The position numbers and the translations under genes are program-made. 5,703 bases of DNA, taken from Ruminococcaceae bacterium UBA5401. Its GTDB lineage: Bacteria > Bacillota > Clostridia > Oscillospirales > Acutalibacteraceae. The stretch is from NCBI GenBank assembly GCA_002409675.1, contig DHOB01000044.1, positions 28,278 through 33,980 of the forward strand, given 5' to 3'. Below the pieces are notes generated by a model, which was not told where the DNA came from, did no database searches, and saw only the letters and a program-made list of their open reading frames with translations. Positions 1-5,703 of the stretch are shown piece after piece; positions within the stretch are counted from its first letter, which is position 1, and each line of letters starts with the position of its first letter.

Positions 1-74
1 TGGAGGCGTCACCCAGATTCGGACTGGGGATGAGGGTTTTGCAGACCCTTGCCTTACCACTTGGCTATGACGCC
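1..74 (-). tRNA. tRNA-Cys (anticodon GCA)
   Basis: Delivers cysteine to UGC/UGU codons. The minus strand folds as a full cloverleaf. The 7-bp acceptor GGCGTCA pairs with TGACGCC, followed by discriminator U and an encoded CCA (positions 1-3). The anticodon stem AGGGT/ACCCT closes a 7-nt loop CTGCAAA with anticodon GCA at 40-42. The T stem is CCCAG/CTGGG. The U73 discriminator fits bacterial tRNA-Cys. It lies last in the tRNA cluster, separated from tRNA-Gly by 111 nt, whereas the other tRNAs are 8-12 nt apart. The gene is complete but ends at the window edge, so its terminator is not visible. Confidence 0.97.
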
Positions 75-103
75 AACGCGAATAAAAGAAAATACGGTTA
101 TGG

Positions 104-134
104 AAAAAATCTACCCTGCAACCTGCCGCAGGGC
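104..134 (-). terminator. Probable intrinsic terminator after tRNA-Gly
   Basis: On the minus strand CCCTGC (128-133) pairs with GCAGGG (114-119) across an 8-nt loop, and a G·U pair can extend the base. The run TTTTTT follows at 104-109 after a 4-nt spacer TAGA. The stem is short (6-7 bp), so termination may be partial. It would end the Val-Asp-Phe-Gly transcript or reduce expression of the downstream tRNA-Cys. I see no convincing separate promoter for tRNA-Cys in 75-103, only weak TATTTT or TTTATT -10-like boxes, so some readthrough is likely. Confidence 0.5.
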
Positions 135-152
135 TGAATCGGTTTTCTTTTG

Positions 153-185
153 GTTCCCTTTCTCGCTTTCACAGAGAAAAGAAAC
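153..185 (-). other. 12-bp stem-loop directly after tRNA-Gly CCA
   Basis: On the minus strand GTTTCTTTTCTC (174-185) can pair along its full length with GAGAAAGGGAAC (153-164) around a 9-nt loop, with two G·U pairs. The stem begins at the first base after the CCA of tRNA-Gly. No T-run follows, so it is not an intrinsic terminator by itself. A structured 3' trailer that affects tRNA 3'-end processing or RNA stability is a plausible role, but this is inference. Confidence 0.45.
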
Positions 186-261
186 TGGAGCGAACGACGA
201 GACTTGAACTCGCTACCTCCACCATGGCAAGGTGGCGCTCTACCAGATGAGCTACATTCGC
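186..261 (-). tRNA. tRNA-Gly (anticodon GCC)
   Basis: Delivers glycine to GGC/GGU codons. The acceptor GCGAATG pairs with CGTTCGC (one G·U), with discriminator U as expected for bacterial tRNA-Gly, and CCA is encoded at 186-188. The anticodon stem CCACC/GGTGG closes loop TTGCCAT with GCC at 226-228. The D arm and T arm (GAGTTCAAGTCTC) are intact. It starts 8 nt after tRNA-Phe and is the last tRNA before the two stem-loops at 104-185. Confidence 0.97.
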
Positions 262-269
262 AGAAAAGG

Positions 270-345
270 TGGTGCCTCCGGGCGGAATCGAACCACCGAC
301 ACGGGGATTTTCAGTCCCCTGCTCTACCGACTGAGCTACAGAGGC
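270..345 (-). tRNA. tRNA-Phe (anticodon GAA)
   Basis: Delivers phenylalanine to UUC/UUU codons. The acceptor GCCTCTG pairs with CGGAGGC (one G·U), the discriminator is A, and CCA is encoded at 270-272. The anticodon stem GGGGA/TCCCC closes loop CTGAAAA with GAA at 310-312. The T arm carries GGTTCGATTCC. It lies 12 nt after tRNA-Asp and 8 nt before tRNA-Gly, in one polycistronic tRNA unit. Confidence 0.98.
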
Positions 346-357
346 AAATGGAAAAGT

Positions 358-434
358 TGGCGACTCGGATCGGGATCGAACCGACGACCTCTAGCGTGAC
401 AGGCTAGCGTTCTAACCAGCTGAACTACCGAGCC
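358..434 (-). tRNA. tRNA-Asp (anticodon GTC)
   Basis: Delivers aspartate to GAC/GAU codons. The acceptor GGCTCGG pairs with CCGAGTC (one G·U), the discriminator is G as in bacterial tRNA-Asp, and CCA is encoded at 358-360. The anticodon stem CTAGC/GCTAG closes loop CTGTCAC with GTC at 398-400. It lies 8 nt after tRNA-Val. Confidence 0.98.
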
Positions 435-442
435 ATCTGAAT

Positions 443-519
443 TGGTGGGAACAACAGGACTCGAACCTATGACCCCCTGCTTGTAAGGCAGGTGCTCTAA
501 CCAGCTGAGCTATGCTCCC
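443..519 (-). tRNA. tRNA-Val (anticodon TAC)
   Basis: Delivers valine, mainly to GUA/GUG codons. The acceptor GGGAGCA pairs with TGTTCCC (one G·U), the discriminator is A, and CCA is encoded at 443-445. The anticodon stem CCTGC/GCAGG closes loop CTTACAA with TAC at 483-485. It is the first tRNA of the cluster; its 5' end lies about 38 nt downstream of the -10 box at 557-562. Confidence 0.98.
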
Positions 520-556
520 CTGTCCGCCGTCGAAACCCGCATCAGCGACGTTTATT

Positions 557-612
557 ATCATACAATATCCCGCTCCAAATGTCAACACAAGACGGCTAAT
601 TTTTTCGTTTTT
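557..612 (-). promoter_or_regulatory. Strong sigma-A promoter of the tRNA operon with UP-like element
   Basis: On the minus strand a perfect -35 box TTGACA (580-585) is followed by a 17-bp spacer and -10 box TATGAT (557-562, one mismatch to TATAAT). Upstream, 597-612 reads as two A-runs (AAAAACGAAAAAATTA) at the distance expected of an UP element, which is typical of stable-RNA promoters. Predicted transcription starts near 550 and runs into tRNA-Val. Together with the spacing of the tRNAs, this marks one operon. Confidence 0.88.
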
Positions 613-639
613 ACACTCAAATTCCCGGCTTCCGGCGGA

Positions 640-1383
640 TTATCCCGGTTTGCGCGCGGCGACCAGAATGCGCTCGGTCTGCGGTCCTGGCGCGCGGAAG
701 GTCCCGTCGCGCCAGACCGCGGCAGGCTCCAGCCCCGCGCCGCGCAGCATGTTGAGCAGGGCCCGTATGGCATAGGCCCGCTCGTAGAAATGCTCGAAGC
801 TCCGCACATATCCGCTTCCGCGGCGCTCGAAAAAGTCCAGAGAAATCGCCACCCGGCCGTCGCCCTCCGCGCAGGCGTTCTGCCAGACGCAGTAAACGTC
901 CTCCATATCGTACACATAGGTGCGGTTCCCCAGCACAAACCGGTGCTTGTACCTCGTGTTGGCGTCGAACAGCAGATATCCGCCCGGGTTCAAAAACAGC
1001 GCGGCCCGGCGGAATGTCCGCCGCACGTCCGCCGCAGCGGTCAGGTGGTTGATGCTGTCCAGCATGCACAGCATGGTGTCGACCGGCCCGAAAAGGTCCA
1101 TCTCCTGCATTTTCTGGCAGATGAGGAGAAAGTCGCGCCCTGCGGCGGCGGCCTTTCTCTGGGCGACGGAGAGCATCTCGGGCGACGCGTCCAGTCCGAA
1201 TACGTCGATTCCCCGCCCGGCAAGCTCCAGCATCAGGCTGCCGGTCCCGCACGCGAGGTCCAGCGTCAGGCCGGGGCGGTGGCGCAGGCGCTCCATCACC
1301 GCGCAGAGGTAGTCGGCGCGGGCGGCGTAATCGACGTTTCTCGTCAGGCAGTCGTAGTACCGGGCAAACGCAAGGTAACTCAT
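640..1383 (-). CDS. Class I SAM-dependent methyltransferase (YqeM-like)
   Basis: The 247-aa product is a cytosolic class I methyltransferase that uses S-adenosylmethionine; the substrate is unknown. Motif I is LDLACGTGS at residues 41-49. The acidic residue that ends strand beta2 and contacts the SAM ribose is Asp65 in GLDASPEML. A motif-IV-like segment, MLDSINHL, lies at 107-114, and NPGGYLLFDANT (132-143) forms the usual later strand. The N-terminus (FARYYDCL...VDYAARADYL) resembles YqeM-type proteins of Firmicutes. The ATG is chosen because it overlaps the stop of the upstream HTH gene as ATGA and places motif I at a normal depth; an upstream in-frame Met would add 67 Arg/Ala-rich residues that overlap the HTH gene. 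The ribosome binding site is weak (GGACGG), which fits translational coupling. No clear terminator follows. An rRNA, tRNA, small-molecule or protein target is equally open. Confidence 0.88.
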   Translation of the reverse strand: MSYLAFARYYDCLTRNVDYAARADYLCAVMERLRHRPGLTLDLACGTGSLMLELAGRGIDVFGLDASPEMLSVAQRKAAAAGRDFLLICQKMQEMDLFGPVDTMLCMLDSINHLTAAADVRRTFRRAALFLNPGGYLLFDANTRYKHRFVLGNRTYVYDMEDVYCVWQNACAEGDGRVAISLDFFERRGSGYVRSFEHFYERAYAIRALLNMLRGAGLEPAAVWRDGTFRAPGPQTERILVAARKPG

Positions 1384-1682
1384 TCCCGTCCGGTGCCGTC
1401 CTGCAGGCGCTGGAACACGAGCTGGTACCCGTCGCAGCCGTAGTGCAGCGACCGGTTCACGCGGCTGATGGTGGCCGTGGAAGCGCCGGTCTCGGCCACA
1501 ATGTCGCTGTAGACCTTTTTCGTGCTGAGCATGTGCGCCACCAGCAGCCGCTGCGACATCGCCCGGAGCTCCTGAACCGTGCACAGGTCTTCAAAAAACG
1601 CGTAGCACTCGTCCACATTTTTCAGTGTCAGGATGGCCTTGAACAAAAGATCCACGCTGGGATTTTTCAGCTTGGAATTCAT
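1380..1682 (-). CDS. yerC: YerC/YecD family TrpR-like HTH protein
   Basis: The 100-aa product is a small cytosolic DNA-binding protein of the YerC/YecD group, distantly related to the Trp repressor. The whole length matches the family. An alpha-helical N-terminal half (residues 8-50, LLFKAILTLKNVDECYAFFEDL) is followed by the Trp-repressor-like core with ELRAMSQRL at 38-46. The helix-turn-helix is VYSDIVAETGASTATISRVNRSL at about 57-79, with the recognition helix around ASTATISR. Start: ATG at 1680-1682 has AGGGGAG about 10 nt upstream; an in-frame ATG 19 codons earlier lies before that site and gives an Ala/Gly/Arg-rich extension foreign to the family. The stop overlaps the methyltransferase start by 4 nt. 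Family members lack a well-established ligand or regulon, so a role in controlling its own operon is only inference. Confidence 0.92.
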   Translation of the reverse strand: MNSKLKNPSVDLLFKAILTLKNVDECYAFFEDLCTVQELRAMSQRLLVAHMLSTKKVYSDIVAETGASTATISRVNRSLHYGCDGYQLVFQRLQDGTGRE

Positions 1683-1745
1683 AAAGGACACACTCCCCTC
1701 GCCGGCTCCGCGGGCAGGTTCCGCCCGGGCAGATTCCACTCCGAT

Positions 1746-1774
1746 ATTTTACCATGAAAAAGCGTAAAAGTAAA
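1746..1774 (-). promoter_or_regulatory. Extended -10 promoter for the yerC-methyltransferase operon
   Basis: On the minus strand -10 box TAAAAT (1746-1751, one mismatch) is preceded by TGG, an extended -10 motif. A -35-like TTTACT (1769-1774, four of six matches) lies 17 bp further up. Predicted transcription starts near 1739, giving a leader of about 57 nt before the yerC ATG at 1682. This A/T-rich patch stands out in GC-rich surroundings. Confidence 0.7.
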
Positions 1775-1806
1775 GGCGGCCGGGCGGACCGGCAACCCTC
1801 TCCCCT

Positions 1807-2403
1807 TCAGCGCGACCGGGGTGCGGAGCGGCCGCAGGCATCCAGAATTCTGCGCCGCAGCTCCCGCACCCCTTCCCCTCGGACGGCGGAAAAGGGCAGA
1901 AAACCGCCCCCGCCCGCAAACCGCTCCGCAAGCAGGGCCGCCTGCGCGGCGTACCGGGCGCGGTTCAGCTTGTCGCTTTTCGAGGCGACGACCACGAACG
2001 GCAGCCGCCGGGCAAGCAGAAAACCGGCCATCTGCAAATCGTCCGGCATGGGCGCGCGGCGCATGTCGACGACCTGCACGACCAGGCGGATGTCCCGCCC
2101 CGAAGAAAAATAGCCTTCCGCCAGCGCGGCCCACCGGGCCCTGTCGGCCGGGGAGACCTTCGCGTAGCCGTAGCCCGGCAGGTCCGCAAAGCGGCAGAAG
2201 CCGAGGTTGTAAAAATTGACGCATACCGTTTTCCCCGGCGAAGAGCTGGTCCGCGCAAGCGATCTGCGGTTCAGCAGGCGGTTGATTGCCGACGACTTGC
2301 CGACGTTGGACCTGCCGGAAAACGCGATTTCCGGCAGGTCCGGCGCCGGCAGGTCTTTGCAGGTGCCGGCGGAAAGTTCAAAAGACGCGGTTTCAAAACT
2401 CAC
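1807..2403 (-). CDS. engB: Ribosome-assembly GTPase EngB (YsxC/YihA)
   Basis: The 198-aa GTPase of the TrmE-Era-EngA-EngB-Septin group acts in the cytoplasm. The family is needed for late assembly of the 50S ribosomal subunit in Bacillus subtilis. The G motifs are in order: G1 GRSNVGKSS at 30-38, G2 region TSSSPGKT at 52-59, G3 DLPGYG at 74-79, G4 SKSDK at 141-145 (family usually TKxDK), and G5-like FSAVRGEG at 171-178. The family signature VDMRRAPMPDD (112-122) is also present. Length is normal for the family. The start is a GTG, chosen because GGGGGAG lies 6 nt upstream and MSFETASFEL gives a family-like N-terminus; upstream in-frame codons would run into lon. It begins 16 nt after the lon stop, the conserved lon-ysxC order, and is very likely co-transcribed with lon. 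Confidence 0.95.
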   Translation of the reverse strand: MSFETASFELSAGTCKDLPAPDLPEIAFSGRSNVGKSSAINRLLNRRSLARTSSSPGKTVCVNFYNLGFCRFADLPGYGYAKVSPADRARWAALAEGYFSSGRDIRLVVQVVDMRRAPMPDDLQMAGFLLARRLPFVVVASKSDKLNRARYAAQAALLAERFAGGGGFLPFSAVRGEGVRELRRRILDACGRSAPRSR

Positions 2404-2419
2404 GGTATTCTCCCCCGCC

Positions 2420-4864
2420 CTACTGCGGAAAGCTCGGCGAAGGCCGCTCCGAAGACGAAGCGGACGGCACGGCCGCTGCGGGCAGAACCTGCGGGCGCGG
2501 CTCCTCGCGCTTTTTCTGCGGCTCAGGCATCCGCGTGAGCGCAAGCTGAAGAACCTGGTCGATTTTCTCGACGGTCTTGAACCGCACATGGTCCTTGACC
2601 GCGGAATCCACTTCCTCCAGGTCCGGGGCGTTGTCCGCCGGGATGATGACCGTCTTGATGCCGGAGCGGTAGGCCGCCATGGTCTTTTCCTTCAGGCCCC
2701 CGATGGGCAGGATGCGGCCCAGCAGCGTGATCTCGCCCGTCATGGCGACGTCGTGCCGGACGGGGATGTTGCACAGGGCGGACGTGATGGCCGTGGCCAT
2801 CGCCGCGCCCGCGGACGGGCCGTCCTTCGGGATGGCGCCTTCCGGCGCATGGATATGGATGTCGTACTTGGAATAGAAGTCGTGCCGGATGCCCAGCGTG
2901 GAGGCGCGGGTCCGGATACAGCTGATGGCCGTCCGGGCGGATTCCTTCATCACGTCCCCGAGGGAGCCGGTCAGCTCCACCTTGCCGGTGCCGTCCATCA
3001 CGGCGACCTCAATCGGCAGCATCGTGCCGCCCACGCTCGTCCATGCGAGGCCGTTCACCAGACCGACCATGTCCCTGCGGTTCAGGCTCTCATCCTTGAA
3101 TTTTTCGGGGCCGAGCAGCTCGTGCAGCTTTTCCGGCGTAATCACGAGCTTCGCCGTCTTGTCCTCCACAAAGAAGCGGGCGCATTTGCGGCATATTGCG
3201 GAAATCTGGCGCTCCAGGCCGCGGACGCCCGCCTCCCTGGTATAGGCGTCGATCAGCTTGTGGACGGCCTCCGGCGTAATGTTCAGCATCTTGGGCGTCA
3301 TCCCGTGCTTTTTGAGCTGCTTCGGGACCAGGTGCTCCTGCGCGATATGGAACTTTTCCTCATGCGTATAGCTGCCGAGGGTAATCACGTCCATCCTGTC
3401 GTACAGCGGCTCCGGGATGGCGCTGGCGTCGTTCGCCGTGGTGATGAACAGCACCCGGCTCAGGTCGAAGGGCATGTCGATATAGTGGTCGTAAAACATG
3501 CGGTTCTGGTCCGGGTCCAGCACCTCCAGCAGAGCGGAGGCCGGGTCGCCGCGGAAATTGTCGCCCATCTTGTCGATCTCGTCCAGCAGAATCAGCGGGT
3601 TCGCGGTGCCGGCCTGCTTGAGCGCCGCGATAATCCGGCCCGGCATGGAGCCGATATAGGTGCGGCGGTGGCCGACGATGTCGGACTCGTCGCGCACGCC
3701 CCCCAGCGAGACGCGGACGTATTTGCGCCCGACCGCCTCCGCGATGGAGTGGGCGATGGAGGTTTTGCCCACGCCGGGCGGCCCGACCAGGCAGATAATC
3801 TGGCCGCGCACGTCGGGCGCCAGCTTTTTGACGGCCATGACCTCCAGAATGCGGTCCTTGACCTTCTTCAGGCCGTAGTGGTCGCGGTCGAGAATCCGGC
3901 GGGCGCGCTTCAGGTCGATGCGCTCCCGGCTGTAGGAATGCCACGGCAGCTCCAGGCACGTCTCGATATAGCTGACGATTACGCTGCCCTCGTGGGAGCC
4001 TTCCGGCATCTTGTAGAGGCGCTCGCATTCCTTCATCAGTTTGTCGCGCTGCAGCTTCGGCAGGCGCGCCTTTTTGATGCGCTCTTTAAGGTCATCCGCC
4101 TCCTGGCGGGGGTTGTCGCCCTCGCCCAGCTCGTCGGAGATGGCGCGCATCTGCTCGCGCAGAAAATATTCGCGCTGGTTCTGGTCAATCTGCTCCTTCG
4201 CTTTTTCGTTGATCTGGGACTCGATGGAGAGAATCTGAATCTCTTTTTGAAGAATGGCCGCCAGCTTTTCCAGCCTTCTGACCGGGTGCAGCTCCTCCAG
4301 GACGGCCTGCTTCTCCTCGTAGTCGAACATGATGTTGGAGGCGATGTAGTCGGCCATCTCGCCGCAGTCCCGCTTCTGAATCACGCCGATTACGATGTCC
4401 GGCGGGATGTGGCTGTAGTTCTGGATATACTGCTGAAAGAGGTTCTGCGTATGCCGGATGAGCGCTTCTGTCCTGCGGGTGCGCCGGTAAGGCCTGGTGT
4501 CGGTGCGGACCAGCTTGACCAGCAGGAACGGCTCCTCGCTCGCAACGGAAACGATTTTCGCCCGATAGGCGCCTTCGGCGAACAGGCGGATGCCCTCGTC
4601 GCTGCGGCGGATAATCTGCTTGATTTTTGCCACGACGCCATACCGGAAAATCCGGCTGCCCGACGGGTCGTTGTCCGCCAGGTCCTTCTGCGCGACGAGG
4701 AAAATCATCTGGTCTTCCTTCATCGCGGCCTCCAGCGCCTGGATGGATTTTTTTCTCCCCACGTCGAACTGGAGAAGCATCCCGGGGAATATCACAAGGC
4801 CCCTCAGCGCGAGCGCCGGGAGGGTCAGTATATTTTGTTCCTCTAACTTCAATGATTCGCTCAT
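2420..4864 (-). CDS. lon: ATP-dependent protease Lon (LonA type)
   Basis: The 814-aa, soluble, hexameric serine protease degrades misfolded and selected regulatory proteins. The N-terminal substrate-binding LAN domain covers about 10-205, and a helical linker about 206-310. The AAA+ module has Walker A GPPGVGKT at 361-368, Walker B LILLDEID at 424-431 and sensor 1 TTAND at 475-479. The S16 protease domain (about 595-780) has WTSVGG at 608-613, the catalytic serine Ser684 in PKDGPSAG and the catalytic lysine Lys727 in GGLKEK, 43 residues later as in E. coli Lon (679/722). There is no membrane segment, so this is LonA rather than LonB. Residues 780-814 form a Pro/Ser-rich charged tail beyond the catalytic domain. 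The ATG start has a perfect AAGGAG (4871-4876) 6 nt upstream. It is followed closely by engB and preceded by a strong terminator-like hairpin. No CIRCE or CtsR-type operator is visible. Confidence 0.98.
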   Translation of the reverse strand: MSESLKLEEQNILTLPALALRGLVIFPGMLLQFDVGRKKSIQALEAAMKEDQMIFLVAQKDLADNDPSGSRIFRYGVVAKIKQIIRRSDEGIRLFAEGAYRAKIVSVASEEPFLLVKLVRTDTRPYRRTRRTEALIRHTQNLFQQYIQNYSHIPPDIVIGVIQKRDCGEMADYIASNIMFDYEEKQAVLEELHPVRRLEKLAAILQKEIQILSIESQINEKAKEQIDQNQREYFLREQMRAISDELGEGDNPRQEADDLKERIKKARLPKLQRDKLMKECERLYKMPEGSHEGSVIVSYIETCLELPWHSYSRERIDLKRARRILDRDHYGLKKVKDRILEVMAVKKLAPDVRGQIICLVGPPGVGKTSIAHSIAEAVGRKYVRVSLGGVRDESDIVGHRRTYIGSMPGRIIAALKQAGTANPLILLDEIDKMGDNFRGDPASALLEVLDPDQNRMFYDHYIDMPFDLSRVLFITTANDASAIPEPLYDRMDVITLGSYTHEEKFHIAQEHLVPKQLKKHGMTPKMLNITPEAVHKLIDAYTREAGVRGLERQISAICRKCARFFVEDKTAKLVITPEKLHELLGPEKFKDESLNRRDMVGLVNGLAWTSVGGTMLPIEVAVMDGTGKVELTGSLGDVMKESARTAISCIRTRASTLGIRHDFYSKYDIHIHAPEGAIPKDGPSAGAAMATAITSALCNIPVRHDVAMTGEITLLGRILPIGGLKEKTMAAYRSGIKTVIIPADNAPDLEEVDSAVKDHVRFKTVEKIDQVLQLALTRMPEPQKKREEPRPQVLPAAAVPSASSSERPSPSFPQ

Positions 4865-4877
4865 AGCAAGCTCCTTG

Positions 4878-4927
4878 AAAAAAAGGCCGTCGCAGGGCGA
4901 GCGGTAAGATAGGCCGCACTGCAACGG
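4878..4927 (-). terminator. Strong intrinsic-terminator-like hairpin between clpX and lon
   Basis: On the minus strand CCGTTGCAG (4919-4927) pairs with CTGCGACGG (4887-4895): 9 bp with one G·U. Inside the loop GCGG (4914-4917) pairs with CCGC (4901-4904) to give a second 4-bp stem. CC and then seven T residues follow (4878-4884). The stem begins 20 nt after the clpX stop. The T-run ends one base before the lon AAGGAG. It could end the clpX transcript or act as an attenuator within a clpX-lon transcript. The only lon promoter candidate seen here, TTCACT-18 bp-TATCTT, is weak and lies inside the hairpin. Confidence 0.72.
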
Positions 4928-4947
4928 ACAGTGAACTTTTTGCCTTT

Positions 4948-5703
4948 TCAGGAGGCGGTGTCTTTCCGCCCGCGCCTGCCGGGAACTGTAATCTTCAGCT
5001 TGACCGGCTTGCGTTCCGGGTTGTAGACGATCAGCGGGTCGGCCCCCTTGTTCACGGTGTCGGCCGTAATCGTGACTTTTTCGACCGTATAGTCGGAGGG
5101 GACGTTGTACATCAGCGGGGTCAGCAGCTCTTCCACGACCGCCCGCAGGCCGCGCGCCCCCGTCTGGTGCTTCATCGTCTTTTTGGCGATCGCGCGCAGC
5201 GCGTCCGGCTCGAACTCCAAATCCACCTTGTCGAGCTGGAACAGCCGCTTGTACTGGTTGATCAGGCTGTTCTTCGGCTCGGTCAGAATCCGCACCAGCG
5301 CTTCCTCGTCCAGGCCGTCCAGCGCCGCAATCACGGGAAGACGGCCGACCAGCTCCGGAATCATCCCGTATTTGACCAGGTCGTGCGGAAGCACGTCCTT
5401 CATCCACGAGGTGGCGGCCAGCTCCGCCTTGCTGCGCACCCGCGCGCCGAAGCCCATGGAAGAGGAGGCCGTGCGCTTCTCGATGATTTTGTCCAGCCCG
5501 TCGAAAGCGCCGCCGCAGATAAACAGGATGTTGGTCGTGTCAATCTGCAGAAATTCCTGCTGGGGGTGCTTTCTGCCCCCCTGCGGCGGAACGTTGGAGA
5601 CGGTGCCCTCCAGAATCTTGAGCAGCGCCTGCTGCACCCCTTCGCCGCTTACGTCGCGGGTGATGGAGGGGTTTTCGGACTTCCGGGCGATCTTGTCGAT
5701 CTC
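4948..5703 (-). CDS. clpX: ClpX, ATPase subunit of ClpXP (C-terminal part)
   Basis: The 251 residues visible are the C-terminal part of the hexameric AAA+ unfoldase that recognises, unfolds and threads proteins into ClpP; the start lies beyond the window. The visible part opens at the Glu of Walker B (EIDKIARKSENPSITRDVSG). It continues with QQALLKILEGT and the RKH loop GGRKHPQQEF. The sensor-1 region ILFICGGAF follows, then the ClpP-contact loop with MGF in place of the usual IGF (codons at 5449-5457), and GRLPVIAAL. The sensor-2 segment GARGLRAVVEELLTPLMYNVPSD is present. The C-terminus ends in a basic tail (GRRGRKDTAS). The reading frame is open to the edge with no frameshift. It lies 83 nt upstream of lon, the usual clpX-lon order in Firmicutes. 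Confidence 0.98.
   Translation of the reverse strand, partial: EIDKIARKSENPSITRDVSGEGVQQALLKILEGTVSNVPPQGGRKHPQQEFLQIDTTNILFICGGAFDGLDKIIEKRTASSSMGFGARVRSKAELAATSWMKDVLPHDLVKYGMIPELVGRLPVIAALDGLDEEALVRILTEPKNSLINQYKRLFQLDKVDLEFEPDALRAIAKKTMKHQTGARGLRAVVEELLTPLMYNVPSDYTVEKVTITADTVNKGADPLIVYNPERKPVKLKITVPGRRGRKDTAS

Noticed and set aside
150..407. An 85-codon plus-strand frame across the tRNA cluster
   Set aside because: It runs through the reverse strand of three complete tRNA genes. This is a classic false protein call (peptides such as GIEPTTSSVTG are known reverse-tRNA artefacts).
526..596. Inverted repeat GCCGTC/GACGGC flanking the tRNA promoter (526-531 and 591-596)
   Set aside because: Six base pairs about 60 nt apart are expected by chance in GC-rich DNA, and no second copy or known operator pattern is present.
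790..1443. A 217-codon plus-strand frame antisense to the methyltransferase
   Set aside because: It has the same codon register as the minus-strand methyltransferase, shows no domain and no ribosome binding site that I can see, and lacks a supporting neighbour. It is a composition shadow.
1762..1793. GC hairpin GCCGG/CCGGC after engB followed by a T-rich stretch, as a terminator
   Set aside because: The stem is only 5 bp and the T-stretch is broken and starts 4 nt later, where it overlaps the -35 region of the yerC promoter. It may slow transcription, but I cannot support it as a terminator.
2216..4846. An 876-codon open frame on the plus strand antisense to lon and the start of engB
   Set aside because: It is in exact codon register with lon. 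In a GC-rich gene, codons TTA, CTA and TCA are rare, so the antisense register has few stops. The product has no recognisable domain, whereas the minus strand encodes a full Lon with all catalytic residues.
4865..4947. Heat-shock operators (CIRCE or CtsR heptad repeats) upstream of lon
   Set aside because: I looked for the CIRCE inverted repeat and for the GTCAAA-type direct repeat and found neither in the gap.

Overview
The window is a GC-rich stretch of chromosome in which every supported gene lies on the minus strand, so transcription runs from position 5703 toward 1. The content suggests a GC-rich low-complexity-free Firmicute, most likely a member of Clostridia. The clues are the clpX-lon-engB (ysxC) gene order known from Bacilli and Clostridia, strong purine-rich ribosome binding sites, a YerC/YecD-type TrpR relative, CCA-encoding tRNA genes in a Firmicute-like cluster, and good sigma-A promoters. 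A GC-rich oscillospiral relative is my best guess, but that is inference only.

Reading in the direction of transcription, the first block (5703 to 1807) is protein quality control plus ribosome assembly. It holds the C-terminal part of clpX (ATPase of the ClpXP protease), a strong intrinsic-terminator-like hairpin, the complete ATP-dependent protease Lon (814 aa), and, 16 nt later, the GTPase EngB/YsxC. Lon and EngB are probably co-transcribed. The hairpin and its T-run sit one base from the lon ribosome binding site, so clpX and lon appear to be separated or attenuated.

The second block (1774 to 640) has its own extended -10 promoter. It holds a YerC-family helix-turn-helix protein and a class I SAM-dependent methyltransferase that overlap by ATGA and so are likely translationally coupled. 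The methyltransferase resembles YqeM-type proteins in its N-terminus; its substrate cannot be read from the sequence.

The third block (612 to 1) is a stable-RNA operon. A near-consensus promoter (TTGACA, 17 bp, TATGAT) with an A/T-rich upstream element drives tRNA-Val(UAC), tRNA-Asp(GUC), tRNA-Phe(GAA) and tRNA-Gly(GCC). These are packed 8 to 12 nt apart. After a 111-nt gap with two stem-loops comes tRNA-Cys(GCA), which ends exactly at the left edge.

Most of this is conserved housekeeping material. I see no new multi-gene defence or mobile system, no CRISPR array, no insertion sequence and no sign of recent transfer. The points most worth a second look are regulatory: the hairpin before lon, and the paired stem-loops between tRNA-Gly and tRNA-Cys.
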